DNA of 35,972 nucleotides from Neobacillus kokaensis (GTDB taxonomy: Bacteria; Bacillota; Bacilli; Bacillales; Cytobacillaceae): contig NZ_BNDS01000004.1 of the NCBI RefSeq assembly GCF_014656545.1, forward strand, positions 209,316 through 245,287, given 5' to 3'. Each line of letters starts with the position of its first letter. Position 1 is the stretch's first letter. Positions 17,014 through 25,096 of the stretch are shown here, in pieces. The position numbers and the translations under genes are program-made. The notes beneath the pieces are model-generated. The model searched no databases, was not told the origin of the DNA, and saw only the letters and a list, made by a program, of their open reading frames with translations.

Positions 17014-18504
17014 TCACTTCTTATATCCTTTAAAATTTGGTAATAAAACATAGAAAGTACTCCCCTTCCCTTCCTCACTTTCAAAACGCAAATTTCCAAA
17101 ATGCTCCTTTACGATTGTTCTAACATAATGCAGCCCCATCCCCCAATTTTGGTTCGTATTCTTGTTGGAATAGAAGGGTTCAAATATCCTTTTCGCTTCC
17201 TTTTTACCAATTCCTATTCCGGAATCCTTTACTTCAATAATCGTATATTGGCTGGTATTATAACAATGGACCGACACTTTCGCTTCCTCTCGATCCTCCA
17301 GCCCATTCACCGCCTCTTGAGCATTTGTTAATAGATTATAGATCGCCTCACTCAGATGCACCTTATCTGCCAAAATCATGCTGCTTACCATTAATTGAAC
17401 CTCAACTTGTTTATCGGGATACTTTTGATGAAAGCGTTCCAATGAACTGTTAATGACATCTGGCAATGGAACAGGAATCAAATGAACAACATTTGTTTTA
17501 ACAGAACGATATAATTCCTCAATTCTCTGAAGAATATTTTCATTTTGCCGTGATAGTGTATGAATATGGTCTTTTAATTTTTCCAAATCGACTTCATTCT
17601 GCATAGAGCAATGAATTCTTTTAAAAATCACCCGATTGGCTAACAGCTGATTTTTAATGCTATGGACAAATACAGAGGTTCCTGTACTGATCGCCTCAAA
17701 TTTCCGCTGGATTGTTATTTCCTCTCTGCTCGTTTCAAACTGGTCATGTGTATACTTAATTAAACTAACAGAGCCGATAATGGCTAAAATTACATTCACC
17801 ACCACAATTAATAGATAGGCTGGCACGGATAAAACAGAGTCCAGATAATAAATGCCATTTCTGTAAGAGTATAGCTGATAGACCTGTGACGGGTCCTGCC
17901 CAAAATAAAGAAGATACAACAAACTTAACGATAAGATAAAGGAAATAATTAAAATAAATTTCTGTTGAAAATATTTCATCTGAATGGAGTATGCTTCAAT
18001 AATCAGAAGCAGGATGGAAACGAGGATATATCCCCCCAACAAACCATTTGTCACAATCGTGATCACCTGTTTCCATTCCTCATGATTTTGCGTTAGTAAG
18101 CGAAAAACAACAGGATGGTATATACAGATAAGGAAAATAGGCAAACAAAACGCTAATCTTTTCACCCAATAATTCCGTGCCAGCCATGGCAGTAAGGAAT
18201 AATGGAAAGCCAGTAAAATTAAAAAAAGGGGAAATAAGTATCTTCCAATCGCAATCATTAGCCCTAAATTATCTAATGTGATTTGAAAATATTGAATCCT
18301 CAACTTTATTTCACTATTAAAAAAGAAAAAAGTCTGTAACTCTCTGCTTATTCCACCCTTTTTAGCTATGTACAAAAGAATACCAGTAAGCATGACCGCT
18401 AAACTGATACACAGCCCAAATAGATAGAAGGATTCCTTATTCCGTTTCACAATCACAACCATGATAGATGAAATGATCAGAAACACCATTAAGATTAGGA
18501 GCAT
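17014..18504 (-). CDS. Multi-pass membrane sensor histidine kinase
   Basis: About 496 residues from ATG 18504. Seven or so hydrophobic segments occupy the N-terminal 250 residues, and no large extracellular domain is seen. The phosphoacceptor region is SVFVHSIKNQLLANR (His about 281). The HATPase domain has an N-box-like LSEAIYNLLTNAQEAV, DSGIGIGKKEAKRIFEPFYS and NWGMGLHYVRTIV. The frame is open from GTG 18549, but that codon lies inside the hairpin that ends the importer operon. ATG 18504 has AAAGGTGAT about six bases upstream and is preferred. The ligand is unknown; the position beside a sulfonate-type importer suggests sensing of a related solute or of transport flux. Confidence 0.87.
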   Translation of the reverse strand: MLLILMVFLIISSIMVVIVKRNKESFYLFGLCISLAVMLTGILLYIAKKGGISRELQTFFFFNSEIKLRIQYFQITLDNLGLMIAIGRYLFPLFLILLAFHYSLLPWLARNYWVKRLAFCLPIFLICIYHPVVFRLLTQNHEEWKQVITIVTNGLLGGYILVSILLLIIEAYSIQMKYFQQKFILIISFILSLSLLYLLYFGQDPSQVYQLYSYRNGIYYLDSVLSVPAYLLIVVVNVILAIIGSVSLIKYTHDQFETSREEITIQRKFEAISTGTSVFVHSIKNQLLANRVIFKRIHCSMQNEVDLEKLKDHIHTLSRQNENILQRIEELYRSVKTNVVHLIPVPLPDVINSSLERFHQKYPDKQVEVQLMVSSMILADKVHLSEAIYNLLTNAQEAVNGLEDREEAKVSVHCYNTSQYTIIEVKDSGIGIGKKEAKRIFEPFYSNKNTNQNWGMGLHYVRTIVKEHFGNLRFESEEGKGSTFYVLLPNFKGYKK

Positions 18505-18522
18505 CTCAATCACCTTTAAAAG

Positions 18523-18583
18523 TAAAAGTGAGGCTGACTCATATTTCACTGACTAAACCGTTAAATATATGGGTCAGCCTCCT
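18523..18583 (-). terminator. Terminator of the sulfonate-type importer operon
   Basis: GAGGCTGAC (18530-18538) and GTCAGCCTC (18573-18581) form a perfect 9-bp stem, extendable to 12 bp with one G-T pair. On the minus strand it is followed by ACTTTTACTTTT. It lies between the solute-binding protein stop and the histidine kinase start, so the kinase operon depends on read-through or a promoter inside this short interval. Confidence 0.75.
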
Positions 18584-18609
18584 AATCTATTATTTTACCC
18601 TACTATTCT

Positions 18610-19638
18610 TTATTGAGCCGCCTTTTTCATGTTATCAAATAGTACGTACTCACTAACCGGGCGCATTTCCTCTTTCTTTAATCGGCCAGCCTCTACGAAG
18701 TTTTCCTGTTGTTTTTGATAGTAGGCTTCAAGCGTGCCGTCGTCAATACGTTTGACAAGCTCAGCGGTTGTAATCCACTCGCCGTCACCTGTTTGATCTA
18801 ATACAGATTTAGGATCCACGGCAATTTCCTCAGCAACCCATTTCGCTACTTCATCTAAGTGGTCTGTCCGGTAATCCATGCCTTTAAATAATCCGCGAGT
18901 GAATTTTTCCAGCAGGTCTTTGTTCTGATCGGCATATCCTGGTTTGACAACCCATGAAGCAATGGATGGAGACTTGTCTGCATACCGCTTATTATTGGAC
19001 AGCATGACAACATCGTCACCCATTTCCTTCTTTATGGCATTTGTATTTGGAGACCAGGTCGCCACTGCGTCCACACTGCCGGAAATCATCGCTGTAACAA
19101 TGGCAGAAGCATCCATATTCATCAATTTGACATCCTTAGTGGTCAAGCCCGCTTCAGCTAATGTTAGTGTCAGGATTTGTTCACTGGAGGTTCCAGTGGC
19201 TACTGCGATGGTTTTCCCTTTCAAATCCTGAATCGTTTTGACGCCTTTTTTGACATTTCCAATGACCTCATCCGCATTTCCTAATTGTGAAAAAGCAAAG
19301 ATCTCTGCCTGTCCTTGAATTGGCAGGACATGTGCACCAGGCCCTATATACCCTACATCAATACTGCCGGATTCCAGTGCAGCGATGATCGTCGGTCCAT
19401 CAGCAAACTCCACTAATTTCACTTCAATTCCCTGCTCCTTAAAGGTCCCTGTTTTCATACCAGCAACAATTGAATTTAAACTGGCATAATTCGGCATATA
19501 CCCTACACTTACGGTTGTTAGTTTCTTATCTTTCTCTTTTTCTTTGCCATCGCTTGTCCCGCTAGTAGTGCTGCTGGAGCAGCCCACTAAAGAAAAAACA
19601 ACAAGAATAGCTGCCAACCAACTTACAAGTCTTTTCAT
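18610..19638 (-). CDS. Taurine/sulfonate-type ABC solute-binding lipoprotein (SsuA/TauA-like)
   Basis: 342 residues with a lipoprotein signal (lipobox SLVGC, Cys20) and an NMT1/SsuA-type two-lobed binding fold. The start is TTVSVGYMPNYASLNSIVAGMKTG, with EFADGPTIIAALESGSIDVGYIGPG for the ligand cleft edge and a later LKGKTIAVATGTSSEQIL. Family members bind taurine, alkanesulfonates, nitrate, thiamine precursors or aromatic sulfonates. In this locus an aminoalkyl phosphonate or sulfate ester is also possible. It is the last gene of the importer operon, 52 bases after the ATPase gene, with AAGGGGAATG as ribosome binding site. Confidence 0.88.
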   Translation of the reverse strand: MKRLVSWLAAILVVFSLVGCSSSTTSGTSDGKEKEKDKKLTTVSVGYMPNYASLNSIVAGMKTGTFKEQGIEVKLVEFADGPTIIAALESGSIDVGYIGPGAHVLPIQGQAEIFAFSQLGNADEVIGNVKKGVKTIQDLKGKTIAVATGTSSEQILTLTLAEAGLTTKDVKLMNMDASAIVTAMISGSVDAVATWSPNTNAIKKEMGDDVVMLSNNKRYADKSPSIASWVVKPGYADQNKDLLEKFTRGLFKGMDYRTDHLDEVAKWVAEEIAVDPKSVLDQTGDGEWITTAELVKRIDDGTLEAYYQKQQENFVEAGRLKKEEMRPVSEYVLFDNMKKAAQ

Positions 19639-19690
19639 TTAAACATTCCCCTTTATATAAAATTTTTAAAACTAGCAGCGGATATGGAAC

Positions 19691-20482
19691 TCACTTTCTA
19701 ACTTCTAAGTATTCTTTATATACCTGGCTCCATATATAGTTCTTTGCCTCTAGAAATTCCTTTGAGATTTTCGACTCCTGATTCCGCGGGTAAGGAATGG
19801 GAATATCTACCACTTCTTTTATCCGCCCCGGCCGTGCACTCATTATAACGACTTTCTGACCGAGGATGATCGCCTCATCTACATCATGCGTAATAAAGAA
19901 ACAAGTCTTTTGTTCTTTCTCCCATGTATGCAGTAACTCTTCTTGTAGCTGGGTTCTTGTTTGGGCATCAAGTGCACCAAACGGTTCATCCATTAATAGA
20001 ACGGAAGGGTTGGCGGCATACGCCCTAGCGATGGCAACTCGTTGTTTCATACCGCCGGATAATTCCTTTGGATAATGATCAACAAAATCCTCTAAATCTA
20101 CCATTCTAATATATTTCATGGCTAATTGATCAGCTTCCTCGCCTTTAATCCCTTGCAGATGGATACCAAATTGAACATTTCCTTTTACCGTTAACCAAGG
20201 GAACAAGGCGTATTGTTGAAACACAACACCTCTTTCTGTTCCAGTGCCGTTAATTTCTTGATCATCACAATAAACCTTGCCAGAAGTTGGCTTTTCTAAG
20301 CCTGCAATAATGTTTAGTAGAGTTGACTTGCCGCAGCCTGAGGGGCCGACCACAGTGATGAATTCATTTTCCATGATATCAAGATTAACCCCGTTTAGCG
20401 CCGTTACCTCCCCATTCCGAGATGGATACGTTTTATGGAGGTTTTCTATTTTTACCTTTACATTTCTTTCTTTTCCTGCCAT
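19691..20482 (-). CDS. Sulfonate-type ABC importer ATPase (SsuB/TauB-like)
   Basis: 263 residues. Walker A is GPSGCGKST (46-54), the Q-loop region is VVFQQYALFPWLTV, the signature LSGGMKQR (141-148), and Walker B VLLMDEP has catalytic Glu166. A switch His lies in FFITHDVDEA. The YALFPWLTV stretch and length are typical of nitrate/sulfonate/taurine importer ATPases. The gene overlaps the end of the permease gene by 25 bases and has GGAGAGGAGG upstream, which supports coupled translation. It powers uptake through the upstream-encoded permease. Confidence 0.92.
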   Translation of the reverse strand: MAGKERNVKVKIENLHKTYPSRNGEVTALNGVNLDIMENEFITVVGPSGCGKSTLLNIIAGLEKPTSGKVYCDDQEINGTGTERGVVFQQYALFPWLTVKGNVQFGIHLQGIKGEEADQLAMKYIRMVDLEDFVDHYPKELSGGMKQRVAIARAYAANPSVLLMDEPFGALDAQTRTQLQEELLHTWEKEQKTCFFITHDVDEAIILGQKVVIMSARPGRIKEVVDIPIPYPRNQESKISKEFLEAKNYIWSQVYKEYLEVRK

Positions 20483-21300
20483 CCTGTTAACCTCCTCTCC
20501 AGAAGTTTCACAAGTCTTTCAAAAATCAGACCAATAATCCCAATGATCATAATGTATAACAGCATTGAAGAGGATTCAAAGGTGTTATTTAACGCTCGAA
20601 TTCTCATTCCAAGACCAGCTGAGGCACCAGTTGATTCAGCTGCAATTAACGAGGTCAACCCAATCGCCGTCCCTAGTCGAATGGCCGTCATAATGAAAGG
20701 TAAGGAGGCCGGCGCAATTACTTTTAAAAAGATATCACGATCCTTTGCTCCTAGTACCCTTGCTGCCTTAATTAGCGTAGGGTCAATATTTCTAACCCCT
20801 TGATAAATAGTGATAGACATCGTAAGAAAAGTAGCAATCGTAATCACAATAATCTGCGGGGTACGGCCGACTCCTGCTGAAATAACGACAAGCGGCACAT
20901 ACGCCAATGGTGGAATATTTCGTATAAATTGAATCCACGGCTCAATGATTAACCGAATAGGCCGGTACCATGCCATAAGAACGGCCACCGGAAGTGAAAT
21001 AATAAAGCCTAGTAAAAATCCTGACAAAACAGAGATTAAACTGCTGGCAATGTCACTCCAAAAGACCCCCCGCTGAATCATCGTCCCAATGGACTCTGTA
21101 ACCTTTATAATATTTGGGAAGCTCCTTGAAGTGGAGGGAATAAAGGATAAAATGGTCCAAAAAATGATGGCCGTACCTAAAGATAAAACTAACCAGCCCT
21201 TACTGGGAATTCTCTCCGCCCACGATAAATTAGATTTGACATGTACCTTTTGTTCGGATGTTTTTCTTAATGGTGTATCCGCTTCCATGTTACTAAACAC
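20458..21300 (-). CDS. Sulfonate-type ABC importer permease (SsuC/TauC-like)
   Basis: 280 residues with about six membrane segments after a 30-residue cytoplasmic tail. The EAA-type loop is LIKAARVLGAKDRDIFLKVIAP and the segment IQFIRNIPPLAYVPLVVI is characteristic of the SsuC/TauC group. It is the first gene of the permease-ATPase-binding protein operon. The start is GTG at 21300 with an AAGGCAGG site close by; ATG four codons later (21288) is a reasonable alternative. The roughly 145 bases upstream, up to the neighbouring terminator, should hold the operon promoter, but I cannot pick out a convincing one. Confidence 0.9.
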   Translation of the reverse strand: MFSNMEADTPLRKTSEQKVHVKSNLSWAERIPSKGWLVLSLGTAIIFWTILSFIPSTSRSFPNIIKVTESIGTMIQRGVFWSDIASSLISVLSGFLLGFIISLPVAVLMAWYRPIRLIIEPWIQFIRNIPPLAYVPLVVISAGVGRTPQIIVITIATFLTMSITIYQGVRNIDPTLIKAARVLGAKDRDIFLKVIAPASLPFIMTAIRLGTAIGLTSLIAAESTGASAGLGMRIRALNNTFESSSMLLYIMIIGIIGLIFERLVKLLERRLTGWQEKKEM

Positions 21301-21445
21301 CTGCCTTAGTGAAATTGTATAATGTAAGATAATAGTAGCATCGATATTTTTTTGCGAATAGTATTAATTTTCTTACAACCTATTCTGAAAAATGAGATTA
21401 TTGTTTGTATTATTCAACAGCGAATTGAACAATGGACTATTAAAA

Positions 21446-21497
21446 TGAAAAAACCGAATTTCTCCTTGCTTTTAAAAAGAGGAGGAATTCGGTTTCA
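21446..21497 (-). terminator. Terminator of the phnX / AP-hydrolase operon
   Basis: A 15-bp stem with one mismatch (21450-21464 with 21481-21495; AAACCGAATT and AATTCGGTTT ends) is followed on the minus strand by TTTCATTTTAAT. It separates the hydrolase operon from the downstream importer operon. Confidence 0.8.
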
Positions 21498-21558
21498 AAG
21501 TTTATAAATTCCAACAAAATTTATACGATGGGAAATCCAATTTTCTGGAGTATAATAA

Positions 21559-22401
21559 TTATAAGTTTGGCTGGTGACAGGCACCAATAACAACCCCAGC
21601 TGGAACCTTCGCATCCCAATTTTTAGGGATTGGCAAACCCAGCGCATGGGCAGCAACAGCAGCCGTATCCGTAATGCAGAGATCTCCGAGTTTCGTTTCA
21701 TTACTTATGCCAGGACCATGGCATCCCCAAAAAACAGTCATATCCATTGGGTGGCTGCTTCCATGGGTATATGCTCCAGCATCCCCGCCGCCGCCATGGT
21801 CTGCGGTAAAAATGATGAGACTGTCATCAAGGAGATTAGCTTCTTCTATCGTATCAATCAAAACACCCACATATTCATCCACTTTGGTAATACTTTCTAA
21901 GTATGGTTTTGTCCCATAACCATGTCGATGGCCGGAAGCGTCTGGTGAATCCAATTGTATAAAAAACAATTTAAGATCTGGATTTTGTCTAATATAATCA
22001 GCCGCTTCATAGCACAATCCTTCGTCTGGCATGGCCGCCTTAAAGCACTCGCTTGAATCCTCAATGATTCCGTAGTTAATTGGTGCCCAACCAGAGAATG
22101 ATGCAAGCTTTGCATTAGGGAACGCTTGCCGTGCTAACTTGAAAATGGAGGGAAATGGTGAATCTTCCGGATATGGCTTGACTTCGACAATTTCATTCGT
22201 TAATCCATGTTTTTCAGGAAGCACCCCATGTAGAATCGACCCCCAGCACTCAGCGCTTATCGACGGAAATACCGCCTGCGCATTATATGTTACTGCTCCA
22301 TTTGCAATCAACCGATCAATGTTTGGAGTCTCCGTATCCTTTATAAAGTTTCCAGCCCCGTCCAGCCCTATAATAAATACACGTTGAATGGTATTATCCA
22401 T
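21559..22401 (-). CDS. Alkaline-phosphatase-superfamily hydrolase (type I phosphodiesterase / phosphonate hydrolase-like)
   Basis: 280 residues, cytoplasmic (no signal peptide), with a compact phosphodiesterase-like fold. The metal site starts with Asp14 in FIIGLDGAG. The nucleophile region FPSISAECWGSILHG offers Ser49 where nucleotide pyrophosphatases have Thr. Further metal ligands are Asp149/Asp152 and His156 in LDSPDASGHRHG, Asp199-His200 in FTADHGGGG, and His211. The enzyme is shorter than PhnA phosphonoacetate hydrolases and nucleotide pyrophosphatases (usually 400 or more residues), so it lacks a large cap. It follows phnX by 86 bases on the same strand. A phosphonate ester, phosphate diester or similar small anion is the likely substrate, but the specific reaction is not predictable. 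Confidence 0.8.
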   Translation of the reverse strand: MDNTIQRVFIIGLDGAGNFIKDTETPNIDRLIANGAVTYNAQAVFPSISAECWGSILHGVLPEKHGLTNEIVEVKPYPEDSPFPSIFKLARQAFPNAKLASFSGWAPINYGIIEDSSECFKAAMPDEGLCYEAADYIRQNPDLKLFFIQLDSPDASGHRHGYGTKPYLESITKVDEYVGVLIDTIEEANLLDDSLIIFTADHGGGGDAGAYTHGSSHPMDMTVFWGCHGPGISNETKLGDLCITDTAAVAAHALGLPIPKNWDAKVPAGVVIGACHQPNL

Positions 22402-22487
22402 TTGTCTCCTCTACCCTTCGTAATTTACTTGTGCCGCCACTTTCCGAAATTTTAAACACCCTGAAAATATCCTGGTAGTGCCTCTGT

Positions 22488-23267
22488 CTATCTTTCTATT
22501 TGATCAATTACTTGATTGAGGTCTGAAATACGGTCAATGACAAAGTCGGCGCCCGCCTCCATTAGACGTTGACGCACTGCTTCCATTTTTACTTTTAAAG
22601 AGGATGCCTCCATATGCTCCACTTCTTCTTCGGAAAGAGCCAACTCACTGCTTCCTAAAATGACTCCAACCGTCCACATGCCTGCATTTTTCCCTTCCTT
22701 CATATCCATTGCTGTATCACCGATTTTCATCATGCGGCTCATTGGATACACATCAAGTTCCATCGCATTGCGGTAACACATCCACGGATACGGTCGGCCC
22801 GTTTTCACATCATCAGCGGTAACATAACAATCCGAAGAATATCCTTTTTCTTTTGCTTTCGGAACAACAATGTCCATCATTTCTTTCGTATATCCGGTAG
22901 TGGAACCAATCTTGATTCCTCTTTCTCTTAATCGCTTTACAAGCTCAACGGCACCGGGAATTGGTGTAGCAAAATCAGGCAATATGCTGAACAAAATCGA
23001 TTCAAATTCATTGTTCATATTCAACACATCTTTTTCGTCTGGTACAGTTCCATGAATATTCACCCATTCCAGCTGAATACGGGGGTTACTACAAAGTGTA
23101 CGAATATGTTCAATTTTCGACATTCCCATCGGTTCTCTTGCTTCCGCAACGGTGACTTCCACACCACGTTTGCGGAAAATCTCTAAAAACACCTCTAGCG
23201 GCGCAAAACAACCATAATCAATCATTGTACCTGCCCAATCAAACACAACAGCTTCAATTTTCCCCAT
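22488..23267 (-). CDS. phnX: Phosphonoacetaldehyde hydrolase (phosphonatase)
   Basis: 259 residues from ATG 23267, which has AGGAGGGG ten bases upstream; the upstream in-frame TTG overlaps that site. It is a HAD-superfamily enzyme. Motif one is VFDWAGTMIDYG with nucleophile Asp10. Lys51 in EPMGMSKIEHIR occupies the Schiff-base lysine position of characterised phosphonatases (Asp12 and Lys53 in the B. cereus enzyme). Later motifs are GIKIGSTTGYT and KIGDTAMDMKEGKNAGMWTVG. It cleaves the carbon-phosphorus bond of phosphonoacetaldehyde to acetaldehyde and phosphate. The usual partner that makes this aldehyde from 2-aminoethylphosphonate (PhnW transaminase) is absent from the window. Confidence 0.93.
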   Translation of the reverse strand: MGKIEAVVFDWAGTMIDYGCFAPLEVFLEIFRKRGVEVTVAEAREPMGMSKIEHIRTLCSNPRIQLEWVNIHGTVPDEKDVLNMNNEFESILFSILPDFATPIPGAVELVKRLRERGIKIGSTTGYTKEMMDIVVPKAKEKGYSSDCYVTADDVKTGRPYPWMCYRNAMELDVYPMSRMMKIGDTAMDMKEGKNAGMWTVGVILGSSELALSEEEVEHMEASSLKVKMEAVRQRLMEAGADFVIDRISDLNQVIDQIER

Positions 23268-23339
23268 CTTTCCATTTCCCCTCCTCAAAAAATGACAGCT
23301 TTCTAAATTGCTAAAGCTTCAACTTCACTTCCGGAAACC

Positions 23340-23371
23340 AATATATACTATGATGTTAAGTTTTATGTTAA
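23340..23371 (-). promoter_or_regulatory. Candidate Pho-box promoter of phnX
   Basis: On the minus strand two perfect TTAACA hexamers (23366-23371 and 23354-23359) are separated by six bases, followed eight bases later by TATATT (23340-23345). This resembles Bacillus PhoP boxes, TT(A/T/C)ACA repeats near 11-bp spacing overlapping the -35 region. The start codon is 73 bases downstream. The first TTAACA can also be read as a -35 with GTATAT 17 bases downstream. Confidence 0.45.
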
Positions 23372-23514
23372 TAGGAAGTAACGGATACTTCTTATTTCTG
23401 TTTTTGCACCCACAACCCCTTCTTTTCACGGTAAAAAATAACAAAATTATCTGTTTTCTGAAATAGTTTTTCACCCTTGATATTTCTTCAAAATCTAATC
23501 TTTTATGTTCAAAT

Positions 23515-23549
23515 AAAAAAGAGTGCAGCCTAAATTTTAGACTACACTC
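23515..23549 (-). terminator. Terminator of the M14 carboxypeptidase gene
   Basis: A 14-bp stem with two wobble pairs (23521-23534 with 23536-23549) is followed on the minus strand by TTTTTTATTT. A second small hairpin, GCCTTTTT/AAAAAGGC (about 23561-23580), lies nearer the stop codon. The remaining 23372-23514 stretch is AT rich with no recognisable gene. Confidence 0.75.
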
Positions 23550-23597
23550 CTGCATTAATTGCCTTTTTAACAAAAAAGGCCTCTATTCTTCATGTCT

Positions 23598-24812
23598 TTA
23601 CAGTGACGGCGCATAGGCTGTTTCCGGAATTTTTTCATAATCGTCCGGATTTAAGTGAGTAACTGACCCATCTGCTACACCATTAATAATTCCGTACAGA
23701 CCGGTTTCAACCGCCTTAACCAACTGTCCTTTCTTCTTTTGCCCCAATGTGTGAGATTGCCCTCTTACCTCAAAGAGAATGGTGCCGCTTCCATTTAAGG
23801 CAAAGCTACCTAAAGCAGTTCCTGGAAGATCTAAATTTCGCTGATATAGCGTAATATTGTTAAATACTGAGTTTTCACCAATTGATTGAAGTGCATTGTA
23901 TGCAGCTAGATTTAGCTGCTTCGAGAATTCCACATTATAGCCTTCCGAATAATTGGCATACCTGGCCCCTTCATGCGTCCGTGGGTCCGGCACAAATTCA
24001 GCTGATAATGACATCGTTACAAGGTCATCCGTGCCTTCTACATAATATTGTCCTTGATGGTGCAAATCAATAAACACATCGACTTTGCCGAACTCTTTTT
24101 GCAACGACTTATAGACATCCCTTACCGTCTGCGACTCCGGTGTTATGTACCAGCCTGGTTTACTCGATGCCCCCGGAAAATCCGCTGCTTTCGGAACATA
24201 GTTTAAGTCAGGGTTAAAATCACGATTGACATCAAAGCCTGGCTTCCCCGTATAATCTCTTTCCTGTCTTACCCCTGTTGCATAATAATTCCACGCTGGT
24301 TTTGCTGCTGCCTTTAGCTGCGGGAACTTTTCTACGACTTCATCCCACGACATATCATTGCCGCGGCGGTCCAGCTCCGACGCGTCTGGATTCATTTTTG
24401 GCAGCACAACGAGCGTAATTTCTTTACGAATCTTCTCCGCCTCAGGGGAGCTGCTGGAGCCAACATATTGAAGCAAATTCAACAACGCCTCTGTTCCGGT
24501 CTTTTCATTGCCATGAATCTCACTTTCGATGAGGATCACTTTTTTCCCATTTCCTACTCTAGCTTTATAAATATCTCTGCCGCGGTTCGATTGGCCTGCT
24601 ACTTCTAAAGCCACTCTGCCCTGACTATTCTGTACGATTTGCTGCAGGCGTTTCACCATTTCAGCATGGTCTGTGAATCCTTTAATCGAATAAACCTGAT
24701 TTTCATTCGTTAAATTTCCATTTGGGGAATTCGATGCTAGTGTTGGTGTTGCTAAACTAGCACAAAGCGCAGCAGCCAGCAGACCCGTCATCATTTTTTT
24801 CTTTTTCATCAT
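23598..24812 (-). CDS. Secreted M14-family zinc carboxypeptidase
   Basis: About 404 residues. The signal peptide ends near LATPTLASN. In the numbering from ATG 24812, the zinc ligands are His100 and Glu103 (SEIHGNEKTGTEALL) and a His in FIDLHHQGQYY near 251; the catalytic Glu is near 348 in GTILFEVRGQ. It probably trims C-terminal residues from peptides or cell-wall peptides outside the cell. Several ATG codons follow AGAGGAGTG; the one at 24812 has the best spacing (eight bases). It is divergent from amiE-nagZ-namZ with about 280 bases between them, so its part in muropeptide processing is an inference from position only. Confidence 0.87.
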   Translation of the reverse strand: MMKKKKMMTGLLAAALCASLATPTLASNSPNGNLTNENQVYSIKGFTDHAEMVKRLQQIVQNSQGRVALEVAGQSNRGRDIYKARVGNGKKVILIESEIHGNEKTGTEALLNLLQYVGSSSSPEAEKIRKEITLVVLPKMNPDASELDRRGNDMSWDEVVEKFPQLKAAAKPAWNYYATGVRQERDYTGKPGFDVNRDFNPDLNYVPKAADFPGASSKPGWYITPESQTVRDVYKSLQKEFGKVDVFIDLHHQGQYYVEGTDDLVTMSLSAEFVPDPRTHEGARYANYSEGYNVEFSKQLNLAAYNALQSIGENSVFNNITLYQRNLDLPGTALGSFALNGSGTILFEVRGQSHTLGQKKKGQLVKAVETGLYGIINGVADGSVTHLNPDDYEKIPETAYAPSL

Positions 24813-25020
24813 CTCCATCACTCCTCTATTTATCTGAATTTTCTATCATATTTTATAATAACGCATAGTTAGAGTTTATTGAAATAATATTTCATTAATT
24901 TATCATTAGTTTTAAAAAATAAATCCAAAATCATGCTCCCTTTTACCTAAATTTTGGCTTTTATAGGTCTTAGGTGGCATGGACGGAGCTGGTTAATTGG
25001 CGATATGCTTTTACTATCAA

Positions 25021-25036
25021 TTGGAAGCGCTGCCAG
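25021..25036 (+). promoter_or_regulatory. Catabolite response element (cre) upstream of amiE
   Basis: TTGGAAGCGCTGCCAG matches the CcpA operator consensus TGNAANCGNWNNCA at every fixed position. It lies 61-76 bases before the amiE start. This predicts repression of the peptidoglycan-recycling operon when glucose is available, as described for the B. subtilis counterpart. The matching promoter hexamers are not clear. Confidence 0.7.
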
Positions 25037-25096
25037 TTTTTTTGCGATACATATGTCTTTCGCTTACAATTGAAATCATTCATAGGGGGACGACAT

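Noticed and set aside
23325..23573. 82-residue reading frame on the minus strand in the phnX upstream region
   Set aside because: It has no ribosome binding site or recognisable domain, and it runs through a terminator hairpin and the phnX promoter region.
24974..25096. 41-residue upstream extension of AmiE from GTG
   Set aside because: There is no ribosome binding site at the GTG. It would put a cre site inside the coding region and place a hydrophilic stretch before a clear signal peptide that starts at 25097.
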